Shown here: one piece after another, positions 30,152-39,824 of the stretch
Position numbering within the stretch: position 1 is the stretch's first letter
Layout of the letters: each line of letters opens with the position of its first letter
NCBI GenBank assembly: GCA_034231615.1
Contig: CM067322.1
Span: 51,652,456-51,716,455, forward strand
Origin: Meghimatium bilineatum
Lineage: Eukaryota; Mollusca; Gastropoda; Stylommatophora; Philomycidae
DNA: 64,000 nt
Direction: 5' to 3'
The notes under the pieces: model-generated
Told to the model about the DNA's origin: nothing
The model's database searches: none
What the model saw: the letters and a program-made list of their open reading frames with translations, nothing else
Translations under genes and position numbers: made by a program

Positions 30152-32017
30152 ATGGCAACGCCCACTTCTTCTAGATACAGTGCAGAACAAGCTATGGTTA
30201 TGTTTCAGAGCTTGCTAGTTAGTGAATCTGATAATGATGATTCCGATAGTGATTATAGGCCTAGTGACTTGTCGAAAGGTAAGAAACCAAAGCAAACTGG
30301 TGTAGGTTTTATAAAAAATTTAACAGCTTGCATCAGATCAAGTAATGTTAGTTCCTCTGAAGAAGCATCTAATAGTAGTGATGAATCTACTGATTCAGAG
30401 GATTTAGCTGGTACTTCTAGGCCTACTAATGCTACAAGTAGGCCTATGAATCATACTTCCACAGATCGACAAGGTAGGCCTAGGACTGATGCTGTGTGGC
30501 GTGAAGCCCTAGAAGGAGAGAGTATAGGAGTGTCTCACTTCAGACAGATACATTCTGGCTGCAAACTTGGCCTTCCTGAAAATGCCTCACCTCTCCAGTG
30601 TTTACTATCCTTGATGACAGAACCAATAATTGACAATCTAATAGCCAATGTAAACTCTTATGCCCAGCAGAAATTGGAAATGAATACACCTCGAAGGAAA
30701 TATTCTACTTATTCAAAATGGACTGCGCTCGACCGAAATATTTTTATGAAGTTTCTCGCCACCCTGATAAACATGGGTTTGGACCCCAAACATTCCATAA
30801 AAGATTTTTGGTCCACAAAAACACACAGAAGTAGCCCCTGGTTTGGATCAATTTTCAGCAGGACCAAATTTTTATTGATTTACCAATCAATGCTTCATGC
30901 GGCTGGAGCTGATGCACAGGGTAAAATTAAAATAGAGCCGTTCATAAATGAATTAGTTGCAAGCTTTCAGAATGCATTCTATCCTTCTGAAAACATATGT
31001 ATAGATGAGATGGTTATAGGCCACAAGGGAAGGTTTAGGCACAAGCAATATAATGCAAGCAAGCCAAAAAAATATCATATAAAATCATACGGACTCTGCG
31101 ACTCCATCACCGGATATGTTTTCAACCTGCTGGTATATTTTGGTGCGGACACGACATACAGGCTGGAAACTGATACAAAGTCTACCCATGCTGTCAAAAT
31201 TTTTGACAAACTACTAGAAGGCATCACAGGACATCACCATTTGTTTGCTGACAGGTATTATTCGTCCTTACCTCTTGTCCAGTTTCTGCGGCAGAGAAAT
31301 CACCATTATACTGGAACTCTCAATGCGAACAGACGAGGGTTTCCACAAGAAATGAAGAATAAGAAAATAGCTGTCAATCAACCAAAATGGTTCATAAATG
31401 ATGAAGATAAAGTTATGTGTGTCAGCTGGAGAGATAAAAAATCGAAGAAACCTTGCCAACTGGTAACAACATGTGGAAGCGCAACATGTGAAATTAGAAT
31501 TGAGGGTAGGAGCGAAGTCTGGAAACCATCACCCATTCATAATTACAATATGTCAATGAATGGATGTGATAGAGTAGATCAGATGATTTCATATTATGGA
31601 AACCACACAAGAAAAACAGTAAAGTGGTGGAAAAAAGTATTTATGTGGGTGTTGGAAATAACACAACTCAACGCCCACATTTTATACACACTTAGCCGCC
31701 CTTGCGCAGAGAAGCCTATGCCCCTTTCAAACTTCAAGGACATATTGATAGAGGAGCTATGTAGTTTATTTGAATTAGAGGCACCTAATAACATTGATGC
31801 TGCTTTATTGTCCAAGCCAGGAAGAAAAACAGTTAATACAGAGCTTGAAAGGTATCAGGGAACCACCCATCTCATTGACTCCGGTGGAAAAGACAGGCAA
31901 TGTGCTCATTGTGCTACTAAGCAAATACGAAAGCGCAGTAGCTACTACTGCATAGGATGTTCACATAAGCCACATCTGTGTGCTAAATCATGCTTTAGGG
32001 AATATCACACAAGATGA
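30152..32017 (+). CDS. piggyBac transposase, 621 residues
   Basis: A cut-and-paste transposase that excises DNA precisely at TTAA. The N-terminus (residues 20-100) is acidic and serine-rich, with DNDDSDSDYRPSD, as is typical. The DDE domain covers about 120-510. Likely catalytic aspartates are D285 in CIDEMVIGHKGR, D367 in FADRYYSS and D473 in GCDRVDQMISYY, with D476 also conserved. The C-terminus is a cysteine-rich zinc-binding tail, with C584, C587, C600, C603, H608, C610, C614 and H619 as plausible ligands; in the family this tail binds the element ends. 621 residues is close to the usual 550-650. The start ATG has a good context (AAAAAATGG) and there is no earlier in-frame ATG with similar character. 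No intron and no break is visible. Confidence 0.96.
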   Translation: MATPTSSRYSAEQAMVMFQSLLVSESDNDDSDSDYRPSDLSKGKKPKQTGVGFIKNLTACIRSSNVSSSEEASNSSDESTDSEDLAGTSRPTNATSRPMNHTSTDRQGRPRTDAVWREALEGESIGVSHFRQIHSGCKLGLPENASPLQCLLSLMTEPIIDNLIANVNSYAQQKLEMNTPRRKYSTYSKWTALDRNIFMKFLATLINMGLDPKHSIKDFWSTKTHRSSPWFGSIFSRTKFLLIYQSMLHAAGADAQGKIKIEPFINELVASFQNAFYPSENICIDEMVIGHKGRFRHKQYNASKPKKYHIKSYGLCDSITGYVFNLLVYFGADTTYRLETDTKSTHAVKIFDKLLEGITGHHHLFADRYYSSLPLVQFLRQRNHHYTGTLNANRRGFPQEMKNKKIAVNQPKWFINDEDKVMCVSWRDKKSKKPCQLVTTCGSATCEIRIEGRSEVWKPSPIHNYNMSMNGCDRVDQMISYYGNHTRKTVKWWKKVFMWVLEITQLNAHILYTLSRPCAEKPMPLSNFKDILIEELCSLFELEAPNNIDAALLSKPGRKTVNTELERYQGTTHLIDSGGKDRQCAHCATKQIRKRSSYYCIGCSHKPHLCAKSCFREYHTR

Positions 32018-32070
32018 TCTCATTTGTAACAAATAAAAACTTGTAAATAATAAAGCCGTGACTGGATGTA

Positions 32071-33270
32071 AATATTTTCATATTTTTATTGCTTCTGATG
32101 TCATTCAGAAAAATGTACATAACTTTAACATTTATTGATATTTATTCATCAACTAAACTGCATAATGAAGAAAAATGGATATATTTGTGTAAATATTCTT
32201 GAAAAATGGATATCAACAATGATAATCATGGACAAGTATGGATACATTTGGGTAAGTCACAATATTTATACTAATAAATTAATATTTTCATTTTATTTTT
32301 GTGTGTTTTACTAACTCTAACCTTGTGAAGTAATCAAATATCATCAATGTACTTATATATTCATATTCTGTATCCATTCCCCTTTCCAATGATGTATTAC
32401 ACATACACTATTTATCAATATTAGTATGTCAAGTGATACAATGAAGAACACATGTAAGGAAATTTTTCTACCCCTGAAATATTTTCATATTTTTATTGCT
32501 TCTGGTGTCATTCAGAAAAATTAACATAACTTTAACATTTATTGATAGAAATTCATCAAATAAAATGCATAATTAAGAGAATTGAATATACTTGTGTAAA
32601 CATTCTTGACAAATGGATATAATCAATGATAAGTATGGACACATTTGGGTAAGTCACAATATTTATACTAATAAATTTACATTTTCATTTTCTTTTTTTG
32701 TGTTTTAATAACTCTAATCTTGTGAAGTAATCAAATATCATCAATGTACTTATATATTCATATTCTGTATCCATTCCCCTTTCCAATGATGTATTACACA
32801 TACACTATTTATCAATATTAGTATGTCAAGTGATACAATGAAGAACACATGTAAGGAAATTTTTCTACCCCTGAAATATTTTCATATTTTTATTGCTTCT
32901 GGTGTCATTCAGAAAAATTAACATAACTTTAACATTTATTGATAGAAATTCATCAAATAAAATGCATAATTAAGAGAATTGAATATACTTGTGTAAACAT
33001 TCTTGACAAATGGATATAATCAATGATAAGTATGGACACATTTGGGTAAGTCACAATATTTATACTAATAAATTTACATTTTCATTTTCTTTTTTTGTGT
33101 TTTAATAACTCTAATCTTGTGAAGTAATCAAATATCATCAATGTACTTATATATTCATATTCTGTATCCATTCCCCTTTCCAATGATATATTACACATAC
33201 ACTATTTATCAATATTAGTATGTCAAGGGATACAATGAAGAACACATGTAAGGAAATTTTTCTACACTTA
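32071..33270 (+). repeat. ~400-bp tandem triplication in the piggyBac 3' region
   Basis: AATATTTTCATATTTTTATT begins copies at 32071, 32478 and 32875. The last two are almost identical, while the first differs by several changes. The repeat is inside the element, before its right end. Confidence 0.93.
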
Positions 33271-33429
33271 AAATTTACTCTGGTCCAAACCTAAAAATAC
33301 TCAGGTCCTGAAAGAGTTAATGGCTGTGGATTAGTGGTTGTGTTCATTCTCAAATTTCAGCTTGCTAGTAGGATGTTCTAAGTTTCAGGAGTTTGAACAT
33401 GATGATGAGTTTACTGATTTTTAGCAGCC

Positions 33430-33665
33430 ATCGTCAAATACAAGAATCTGCAAGAGTTTTGTTACTATTGAGTGGTGTCATAAAGTTCAAGAATCTGCAA
33501 GAGTTTTGTTTTGTAACTATTGAGTGGTGTCATACAGTTCAAGAATCTGCAAGAGTTTTGTTTTGTAACTATTGAGTGGTGTCATAAAGTTTAAGAATCT
33601 GCAAGAGTTTTGTTTTGTAACTATTGAGTGGTGTCATAAAGTTCAAGAATCTGCAAGAGTTGGGA
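33430..33665 (+). repeat. ~52-bp minisatellite, about four and a half copies
   Basis: Unit CAAGAATCTGCAAGAGTTTT followed by GTTTTGTAACTATTGAGTGG and TGTCATAAAGTT. Confidence 0.92.
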
Positions 33666-33788
33666 TGGGACAATGTGAAAGTCATTGATTGTATGCACCA
33701 GCTGGTATTAAATTAGACAAATAAACTCACAAATTATTTCCTTTAATTTTTACGTCTATTAAATCTAATTTTTACAAAATACTTTTAC

Positions 33789-33901
33789 CTTTATTTTTGT
33801 GGTCAATTTTAACATCAACATGGTGGTATAAATGAGACACAGCCGACAGCCATTCTGTCAACATTGCAGTTGAATTATCTACGTTGTGATCACTTCGAAT
33901 C
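33789..33901 (-). CDS. COLGALT: COLGALT exon: DHNVDN motif, most 5' exon found
   Basis: Minus-strand exon between the acceptor TTCATCTCCTAG and GTAAAA. It completes a split codon and then reads IRSDHNVDNSTAMLTEWLSA, VSHLYHHVDVKIDHKNK. The family has ALW.ATDHN.DNT...L.EWL..V...YH.V at the beginning of the N-terminal glycosyltransferase domain. It ends in phase 1 and joins 29264-29379 through a glycine codon. The exon or exons coding for the signal peptide and the LIALLARN.AH segment should lie upstream (coordinates above 33901) but were not found. Confidence 0.92.
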
Positions 33902-34039
33902 CTAGGAGATGAATAATGAAAAATTGCAATGACAAAGAGAAGGTTTCCACTAAAATAATTGTATTTGTTTTCAAAGGTATCAAATAAATCGGCAACACAA
34001 CACGTATCTGTTCTCTGGACGTTAAAAAAATATGTTTCT

Positions 34040-34185
34040 CTTCTTTTGCGTTCATCTCAAACTCCTGATTGTCAGTAGGATATAGCTCAGAGAAAAGAAT
34101 GTATTGTATCACAATTTACAGCATTGCTGTGATATCTAGTCTGTGCTTTTCTGCCTGACACATCCGACTTCACAACGTATTGCAC
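34040..34185 (-). mobile_element. SINE-B, 3' part
   Basis: Reverse copy from TTTTGCGTTCATCTCAAACT to CTGACACATCCGACTTCA. Confidence 0.8.
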
Positions 34186-34230
34186 AGGGCGATAGGGCAA
34201 TGGATCGAGCTGATGTTTTGAACTCCATAA

Positions 34231-34390
34231 AACCCGCAGAAGATTGATGTGTTGGGCCATTGGTGCAAATAAAACGGCGACACAGCACATATCCATTCTC
34301 TTAACTACATCCTGCTGGAAATCTAGTAGGACCATGCTCCTGCTACAAGAGAGATACAGCGGGAGTTTGAGAATGAACGATGAAGAAGAA
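34231..34390 (+). mobile_element. SINE-A with target duplication
   Basis: GAACTCCATAA at 34220-34230 and 34391-34401 flanks the copy; it ends GATGAAGAAGAA. Confidence 0.93.
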
Positions 34391-34429
34391 GAACTCCATA
34401 AGAAATATAGCACACAAGAGTGAGTCTAG

Positions 34430-34660
34430 TGTGGATAATGATTTCTTTTCAATGTCCAGGATTAAAGATGAGGGTTTGAAATGTGGTGTTGCTAAAAGTG
34501 AATATTTTAGAGGGCGTAGAAAAATGATGGTCAACCAGAAGAGGACCGGTACTGAGAGCAGATGTTTAATGGCAGATACACTCAGGTAGAGATCGGAGCA
34601 ACTATGAACGTGTCCAGTTTGCAGTGATGATCAGACGACTAACTAACTAAGTAACTATCT
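34430..34660 (+). mobile_element. Repeat E (retroposon tail), copy 1
   Basis: Shares a frame CGVAKSEYFRGRRKMMVNQ with copy 2 (39110-39290) and ends like it in GTGCAGTGATGAT-type sequence followed by GACTAACTAACTAA. Possibly a LINE or SINE 3' end with an AACT tail; family not recognised. Confidence 0.6.
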
Positions 34661-34815
34661 GACCCATACGATTTCAGCATAGCTTCTGGGTCACTTTGAT
34701 CTCCTATAGGATGGGACAGCCAACTCCAATCCCAAAACCTCCTTTAGTCAACTCTTACAACATGAATGGCAAATAACAGTGTCTTTGCTCCCCTTTCCAG
34801 CCCCAGCAACACATG
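34661..34815 (-). mobile_element. SINE-B, 5' part
   Basis: Reverse copy running from the GATTTCAGCATAGCTTCTGG block to CAGCAACACATGGG at its 5' end. Confidence 0.82.
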
Positions 34816-35045
34816 GGTTGTTAATGGAGTTTTACTTTAATCTTCAGATAATGATTGCTGTATGTCTGGCATTGTATCTTATGGGCAAGTTTACCAGATG
34901 ACTTTTTAACTCAACTCGCTATGGCTGTCCCTCAACTTTTGTGGCTAACAACTTGATGGCAATATTTACATCTTCCTGTCCGACTTCAGAATGACACTTT
35001 TCATGATTTAGTCACCCTCATTCAATGATACTTATACATAATACT
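34816..35045. other. No feature seen
   Basis: Single-copy looking sequence without a coding or repeat signal. Confidence 0.5.
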
Positions 35046-35055
35046 TTTTTGGTAT

Positions 35056-35214
35056 CTTCTTCTTCTTCAGCGTACATTCTCAAACTCCCGCTGAATTCTC
35101 TTGTAGTAGGACATGGCCTTCTAGATTTCTAGCAGAATGTAGTCCAGAGAATGGAAATGCGTTGTGTCGCCATTTTATTTGCGCCAATGGCCCGAGACAT
35201 CCGTCTTTGGCGGC
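35056..35214 (-). mobile_element. SINE-A with target duplication
   Basis: TTTTTGGTAT at 35046-35055 and 35215-35224 flanks a full-length reverse copy. Confidence 0.92.
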
Positions 35215-35224
35215 TTTTTGGTAT

Positions 35225-35717
35225 AATAAGCTTCAGTGGTTATTATGAGCATGTGCCAAATATCTATCTATTGTTATTTTCACTTGTGCAGTTAAAAGTC
35301 GATGGGAGGAAGTTGAAGTTACCTGTCTTTGGCCATTAGCTTCACATTGTGCATCGTCAGCCCGTTTTTCATGGCTTCTTTGATTGTCTCCATTATTTAA
35401 TTCAACAAATCGGATTTGAACCCGATCCACTCAGATGGCCCCCACATACTTCACAACTTGAGTCAATACGCTTTCCATTTTCGACCACACCATATCTCTA
35501 AAAATGATGCGATTTCAGTCAAGGCTTCAAACGTATATTCTCATGCTACTACGAATATGGACCAGTCAATTGACACACAGACAACAACACACGCACTGTA
35601 CAGGTATATAAATTCCTCAAGAACCACATAGACCTACATTAAACATTAGTAATATGTCTTTTGGCACATTAAGAGCTTTATGCCAAAAAAAGGTACTACC
35701 AAGACCAATTAAATAAT
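35225..35717. other. Unassigned; possible LINE scrap
   Basis: On the minus strand METIKEAMKNGLTMHNVKLM then AKDR (35327-35390) resembles the end of a LINE (IK.....GLT...A..LA.DR) and is followed by GTAACT. A perfect T-arm-like sequence near 35408 has no accompanying tRNA. Nothing firmer. Confidence 0.3.
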
Positions 35718-35857
35718 AACCATCGAAGATGGATGTGTCGGCCATCTGCGCAAATATCCATTCTCAGGACTACATCCTGCTGGAAATCTAGCAGGACCAT
35801 GGTCCTGTTACAAGGGAGTTCCAGCAGGAGTTTGAGAATGAATGATGAAGAAGAAGA
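35718..35857 (+). mobile_element. SINE-A, internally shortened
   Basis: CATCGAAGATGGATGTGTCG to GATGAAGAAGAAG, missing about 18 bp of the ACGGCGACACAACGC region. Confidence 0.88.
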
Positions 35858-35869
35858 ATAAGACCTATA

Positions 35870-36310
35870 ACCCATTAGGGTTGCAGTAGTGGCACACTGG
35901 ATACATCAGCACTAAAAAGCTCTCCAAACAACTCTATCCTCAGCCGTTTGGAGGAGTGTAGAAAAATCACGCCTAGACCATTCCTTGATGTTTCAATACA
36001 GAATTTTCTGTCCTCTTCTCCATCCACCCTCGACTGCTCCTTGCACAATAATTTTATAAAGAGAATCATATCTCGTTATATGTCTAAACCAAATAAGTTT
36101 ACGTTATTTCACCGCTGCCAAAAGTGGTTATTGATATGACCACAAGTTTTTTTATTTCCAGCCTGTTAAATAGTCCCTATGCCTATATAGGCCTATTTGT
36201 CGTATGTTCTGGCTAATTCTTACAGATGTCTATAGCACTTCTTTTCAAAAGCCAGAGTCCTTCTTTCAGTGTCTGCATTGAGTGTCCAATTTTCACATTA
36301 AAAAAGACAA
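35870..36310 (-). mobile_element. LINE 3' coding fragment
   Basis: Minus-strand frames give NADTERRTLAFEKKCYR, FGLDI.RYDSLYKIIVQG and GEEDRKFC.ETSR, the ...F..KCYR...FG...R...L...I..G.V.G.RRRGRQ... order of a LINE C-terminus. Broken in several places. Confidence 0.7.
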
Positions 36311-36775
36311 ATTTAAGCCTACTTGTAAACATAAATACCACATAGACACATAAACAATGATGCCCCAAAAGGGCAAAAGAATGAGCTTTATTTCAAACTA
36401 AAGTTGCAATTACCTGTAGGTAGAAGCTGTGGGGCGTCATCATTCAACTCTGCTCTAGCGAATATAGATTTTCATATACCAATAAACTCTACATTACCTA
36501 CAACAAACAAAAATAACAAGCACAAATATAGGTATTTCAAGTTTGGCCAACACTGTATCTGTAGTGTATACTGAGCGTCGCCATCTTGATTTTATTAAAA
36601 ACTCAACCATAACATTTGATATCGGAATTCTGTGTGTCTGCACGTGCATGCTCTCTGGGCGGAGGATTGGCGTAAAGCTATTGAGAAGATAATATGCTTA
36701 TTGTTGCGTTGGTGAAACCCCTGTGTGCTGCCGTGGACCGAAAAGAGGTTCAAATAAGTAAAGTGTCGCTGTAAC
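36311..36775. other. Unassigned, with a YY1-type motif
   Basis: On the minus strand CAAGATGGCGAC (about 36578-36589) is a YY1-like, start-codon-like motif. Downstream a TTGTTTGTTGTAG acceptor-like and a CTACAGGTAATT donor-like site bracket a stretch with stops in all frames. This could be 5' untranslated sequence of the COLGALT gene, but it is not supported by coding. Confidence 0.25.
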
Positions 36776-36840
36776 ATGTCATGCATGTCGTAAGAGGCGA
36801 CTTAGAGGGTTTTGGAGAAAGTCTGTAGAGAGCTTGTGCT
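36770..36840 (+). mobile_element. SINE-B core fragment
   Basis: CATGCATGTCGTAAGAGGCG ACTTAGAGGG is the SINE-B core alone. Confidence 0.6.
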
Positions 36841-36999
36841 CCAACCCACACCCTCATAAGAAAATTCAATATTTAGTACAATGGACGGGCAAAAGATAGG
36901 ATCCTCCTCCTTTCTAGTTGTTCTTTATAAAAACCTTCAAAAGTTCCACAAAACGAAGTGATTATCTTTTTTATGTATTACCCCCCCCCCCCCCAATTT

Positions 37000-37110
37000 C
37001 TCATCGGTCGTGTATGCAAGCCGCATCGCCCAAGACAGAGAGGAATTCAGAGAGTTCATTTGGAAGACAACGTTCTGGAAAGTATACATCACATGACAAT
37101 AACTTATGAT
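37000..37110 (+). mobile_element. LINE 3' end fragment
   Basis: Plus-strand frame ASRIAQDREEFREFIWKTTF then WKVYIT, the last residues of the LINE also seen on the minus strand at 37741. Preceded by a C-run at 36980. Confidence 0.75.
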
Positions 37111-37237
37111 GGTAAATGCAAGACCGAAATTATAAGCAGAATAGGACAGCAAAAGCAGCATTCCATAAAATTGCATTATTGGAGGACGGGTAATGTTTCA
37201 TTCTCATTCATTAGTCAAAGTAACCACACAAAAATCT

Positions 37238-37312
37238 GACGTCGGATGTTTCAGGTCGAATGGTGCATAAGTTGCAGCCTAATTGTAAAGCATGATACGA
37301 TACATAGTGCAA
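37238..37312 (+). mobile_element. SINE-B fragment fused to repeat D
   Basis: GACGTCGGATGTTTCAGGTC through CATGATACGATACAT is the middle block of SINE-B. It passes directly into repeat D. Confidence 0.65.
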
Positions 37313-37740
37313 AGAGTGCCACATTGCTATCATGCAGACCCAGGGTGAGCAGAAACCAAGATTCTAAAAGTACCCTCTCGTGGTGCACCCTGGGAACAGA
37401 AGCACAGCGGCTTATGCTGTGTTCCTTGCCAACACTTTTATATTTCATGTCCGTGAATGTGAAGGTTGAAGATAAAATAATAACTTAGGGGAGGGGGGGG
37501 GGAGAGACAAGCAATATCTCTGACAACTCTGCGCCACACATATCGGCAATGTCGACCCATGGTGACGCAAGTCACTCTAGCTCTGTCAGCCGAAATGAAG
37601 ATATATTGTGGAGCGGCCAGTATCAGTGTCCCGAGATAGGTAGATGTCATTACGAATATCGAAAATCGTGCGCAAGTCTCAAGGGAAGTAAGACTGGCAT
37701 ACTATAATGAGAGGGCAGCACATCGCTAGAGGGCAGCGCC
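37300..37740 (+). mobile_element. Repeat D: 5' part of the satellite retroposon
   Basis: Matches about the first 400 bp of 12340-13566. Both have ACCCAGGGT.AGCAGA, then GTGGTGCACCCTGG.AACAGA and near the end GCTAGAGGGCAGCGC. A G-run (37491-37501) interrupts it. Diverged from the satellite copy. Confidence 0.8.
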
Positions 37741-37963
37741 ACGTGAAGATGTGTCATGTGACGTATTCCTTCCAGAACGTTGTCTTCCCAATGAACTCTC
37801 TGAACCTCTCTCTCTGTCTTGGGCGATGTGGCTTGCATTTTCTAGCGATGTATTCATGTTATATTTACTGTCGTCAGTCCATCGTCTTCTTGGTCTGCCC
37901 TTTCTCCTCATTCCAGGTACTCTTTCCTCCACTATTTGTCTTTCTAAACAGTTGTGTCACTTT
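37741..37963 (-). mobile_element. LINE 3' coding fragment
   Basis: Minus strand: EERVPGMRRKGRPRRRWTDD, then the IAQDRE...REFIGKTTFWKEYV end. Cut by the SINE-A at 37976. Confidence 0.8.
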
Positions 37964-37975
37964 ATATGATCAAAC

Positions 37976-38134
37976 CCCGCCGAAGACGGATGTGTCGGGC
38001 CATTGGCGCAAATAAAACGGCGACACAACGCATTTCCATTCTCTGGACTACATCCTGCTAGAAATCTAGTAGGACAATGGTCTTGCTACAAGGGAGAGCC
38101 AGCAGGAGTTTGAGAATGAACGATGAAGAAGAAG
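37976..38134 (+). mobile_element. SINE-A, full length, perfect target duplication
   Basis: ATATGATCAAAC at 37964-37975 and 38135-38146. This 159-bp copy is close to the family consensus and serves as the type copy: GCCGAAGACGGATGTGTCGG start, hairpin in the middle, GATGAAGAAGAAG end. Confidence 0.97.
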
Positions 38135-38146
38135 ATATGATCAAAC

Positions 38147-39105
38147 ACTAAAAGATCTAGTCAATAAATCAAGTCATGAATATGGGCTGGATATAAATAT
38201 CCAAAAAACAAAAACCATGATAATCAGCAAAGACACAGAAGAACAATAGCTAAACATAAACATACATGGAGAGAAACTACAACAAGCAAAACAGTATCAA
38301 TATCTTGGAAACATAGTCACAAATGATGGCAGATGTGAAACAAAAGTTAAAAGGAGAATAGGAATGACTAAAAGTATCTTCAATTACATGAGGAAAATAT
38401 TAACATCTAAACAAATAACAAACAAGTTAAACATGAAAATTATAAAATGCTACATCTACTCTATATTAATGTATGGCTCAGAAACATGGACACTAAATAA
38501 ACAATTAGAAGATAGAATTGATGCATTTGAGATGTGGGTATATAGAAGAATAGGGAGAACATCATGGAAAGAGAAGAAAACAAATAAAGAGGTTTTCATA
38601 CACTTAATATGAAGAAAGAACTACTAAGAAAAATAAAGATCAGGTAAATAAAATATTTTGGTCACATTAAAAGACATAACACCTTATTGAAGATCTTACT
38701 TGAGGGTAAAGTCAAAGGGAGGCGAGCAAGAGGTAGGCAAAGATACAAATGGGAGAGTAACATCACACGATGGACAAGTTACAGTCTAGCAGAATGCACT
38801 ACCAAGACAAGAGACAGGAGATGTTGGAGATTCGTTGCAGCCAATCTTCGTTGCGGACATGCATGTCCGTGGTTGAAAGAAGAGCACCATTACCATAAGA
38901 GTACCACCAATGCAACAGAAAACCTTAGTAGATGACATGCCGTTATATTGAGACTCTCTTATGGAAGCTTTGTAGCATGTCATCTATACAATTATAGACC
39001 CTCTCTGAGTAGAAGTCTCTTTAAATAGGCACTGCACTAAGCCGAAAGCTGAAATCTCCTTGGTCTGAAAGAAAGCTCAGAAAAACCATCTCACTGCACA
39101 TAGGA
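38147..39105 (+). mobile_element. LINE 3' half: RT thumb to 3' UTR
   Basis: Reads HEYGLDINIQKTKTMIISKD, then QYQYLGNIVTNDGRCETKV, LMYGSETWTLNKQLEDRID, FEMWVYRRIGRTSWKEK and, after frame changes, GKVKGRRARGRQRYKWESN and RDRRCWRFVAANLRCGH. This is the usual order behind the reverse-transcriptase palm of a non-LTR element. The 3' UTR (about 38935-39105) is shared with 25420 and 28150. The 5' part, including the catalytic FADD, is absent. Confidence 0.9.
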
Positions 39106-39109
39106 AGCA

Positions 39110-39290
39110 AGAAATTTGGTTTGAATGTGGTGTCGCTAGGAAGGAGCAGTTTTTGTGGGCAAGAAAGAATGATGGTCAATCAACTGCGTACTGGGAATGG
39201 CGGCTAGACTCATGGAGAGATCTGAGCATCTATGGGCTTGTCCGGAGTGCAGTGATGATGATCCAACGACTAACTAACTATAGGAAGCAA
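39110..39290 (+). mobile_element. Repeat E, copy 2, inserted in the LINE UTR
   Basis: FECGVARKEQFLWARKNDGQ frame and tail GTGCAGTGATGATGATCCAA, CGACTAACTAACTA. AGGAAGCAAGA stands on both sides (about 39103 and 39282), which suggests a target duplication and insertion into the LINE 3' UTR. Confidence 0.65.
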
Positions 39291-39530
39291 GAGTTCTCAC
39301 GATCCCTGGGGATCTCAAAAACACAAACCAATAATGTTACTTAAAAAATTATTATAATAATAATAAAATATTGTGATACAAACAAGGTAATAATGAAACA
39401 TGAAGATCACAAAACACAGATTTATTACACAGATATATTTTGATCAAAATTATTCCTTGATAACCCATATATATATTTAAGCTTACATATGGACTGTCTG
39501 ACCATCATGTAATAATGAACATGCACACGC

Positions 39531-39805
39531 ATGTGTGTATGTATGTGTGTGTATGTGTATGTGTGTATACGTGTGTGTATACGTGTGTGTATTTGTGTGT
39601 ATGTGTGTATACGTGTGTGTATGTGTGTATACGTATGTGTATGTGTGTGTATGTGTATGTGTATACGTGTGTGTATGTGTGTGTATACGTGTATGTATGT
39701 GTGTATGTGTGTGTGTGTGTTTGTATGTGTGTATGTGTGTGTATGTGTTTGTATGTATGTGTGTGTGTGAGTATGTATGTGTGTGTGTGTGAATGTATGT
39801 ATGTA
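39531..39805 (+). repeat. (TG)n / TATGTGTG microsatellite
   Basis: About 275 bp of TG, TATG and TACG alternation. It opens long frames rich in Cys-Val or Thr-His on either strand that are not genes. Confidence 0.97.
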
Positions 39806-39824
39806 TAGTGTAAAAACTATTAAA

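Larger units (their letters stand above)
29881..33320 (+). mobile_element. Complete piggyBac element, apparently intact
   Basis: TTAA at 29881-29884 and 33317-33320 flank 13-bp terminal inverted repeats: CTCTTTCCGGACC at the left, and GGTCCTGAAAGAG at the right, whose reverse complement differs at one base. Inside are a 5' region with a duplicated palindrome, an uninterrupted transposase gene, poly(A) signals at about 32031 and 32049, and a 1.2-kb 3' region made of three ~400-bp tandem copies. Total 3440 bp with both TTAA copies. It lies in an intron of COLGALT, in the opposite orientation. Complete ends and an open gene suggest recent activity. Confidence 0.95.

Noticed and set aside
35400-35430. 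tRNA gene on the minus strand suggested by a perfect T-arm near 35408
   Set aside because: No A box, D-arm or acceptor stem at the required distance.
36403-36590. First exon of COLGALT with ATGGCGACG start or a signal-peptide-like LYLCLLFLFVV frame
   Set aside because: The ATG frame closes after 15 codons, the hydrophobic frame has no start codon, and every frame before the donor at 36413 is stopped. Untranslated exon remains possible.
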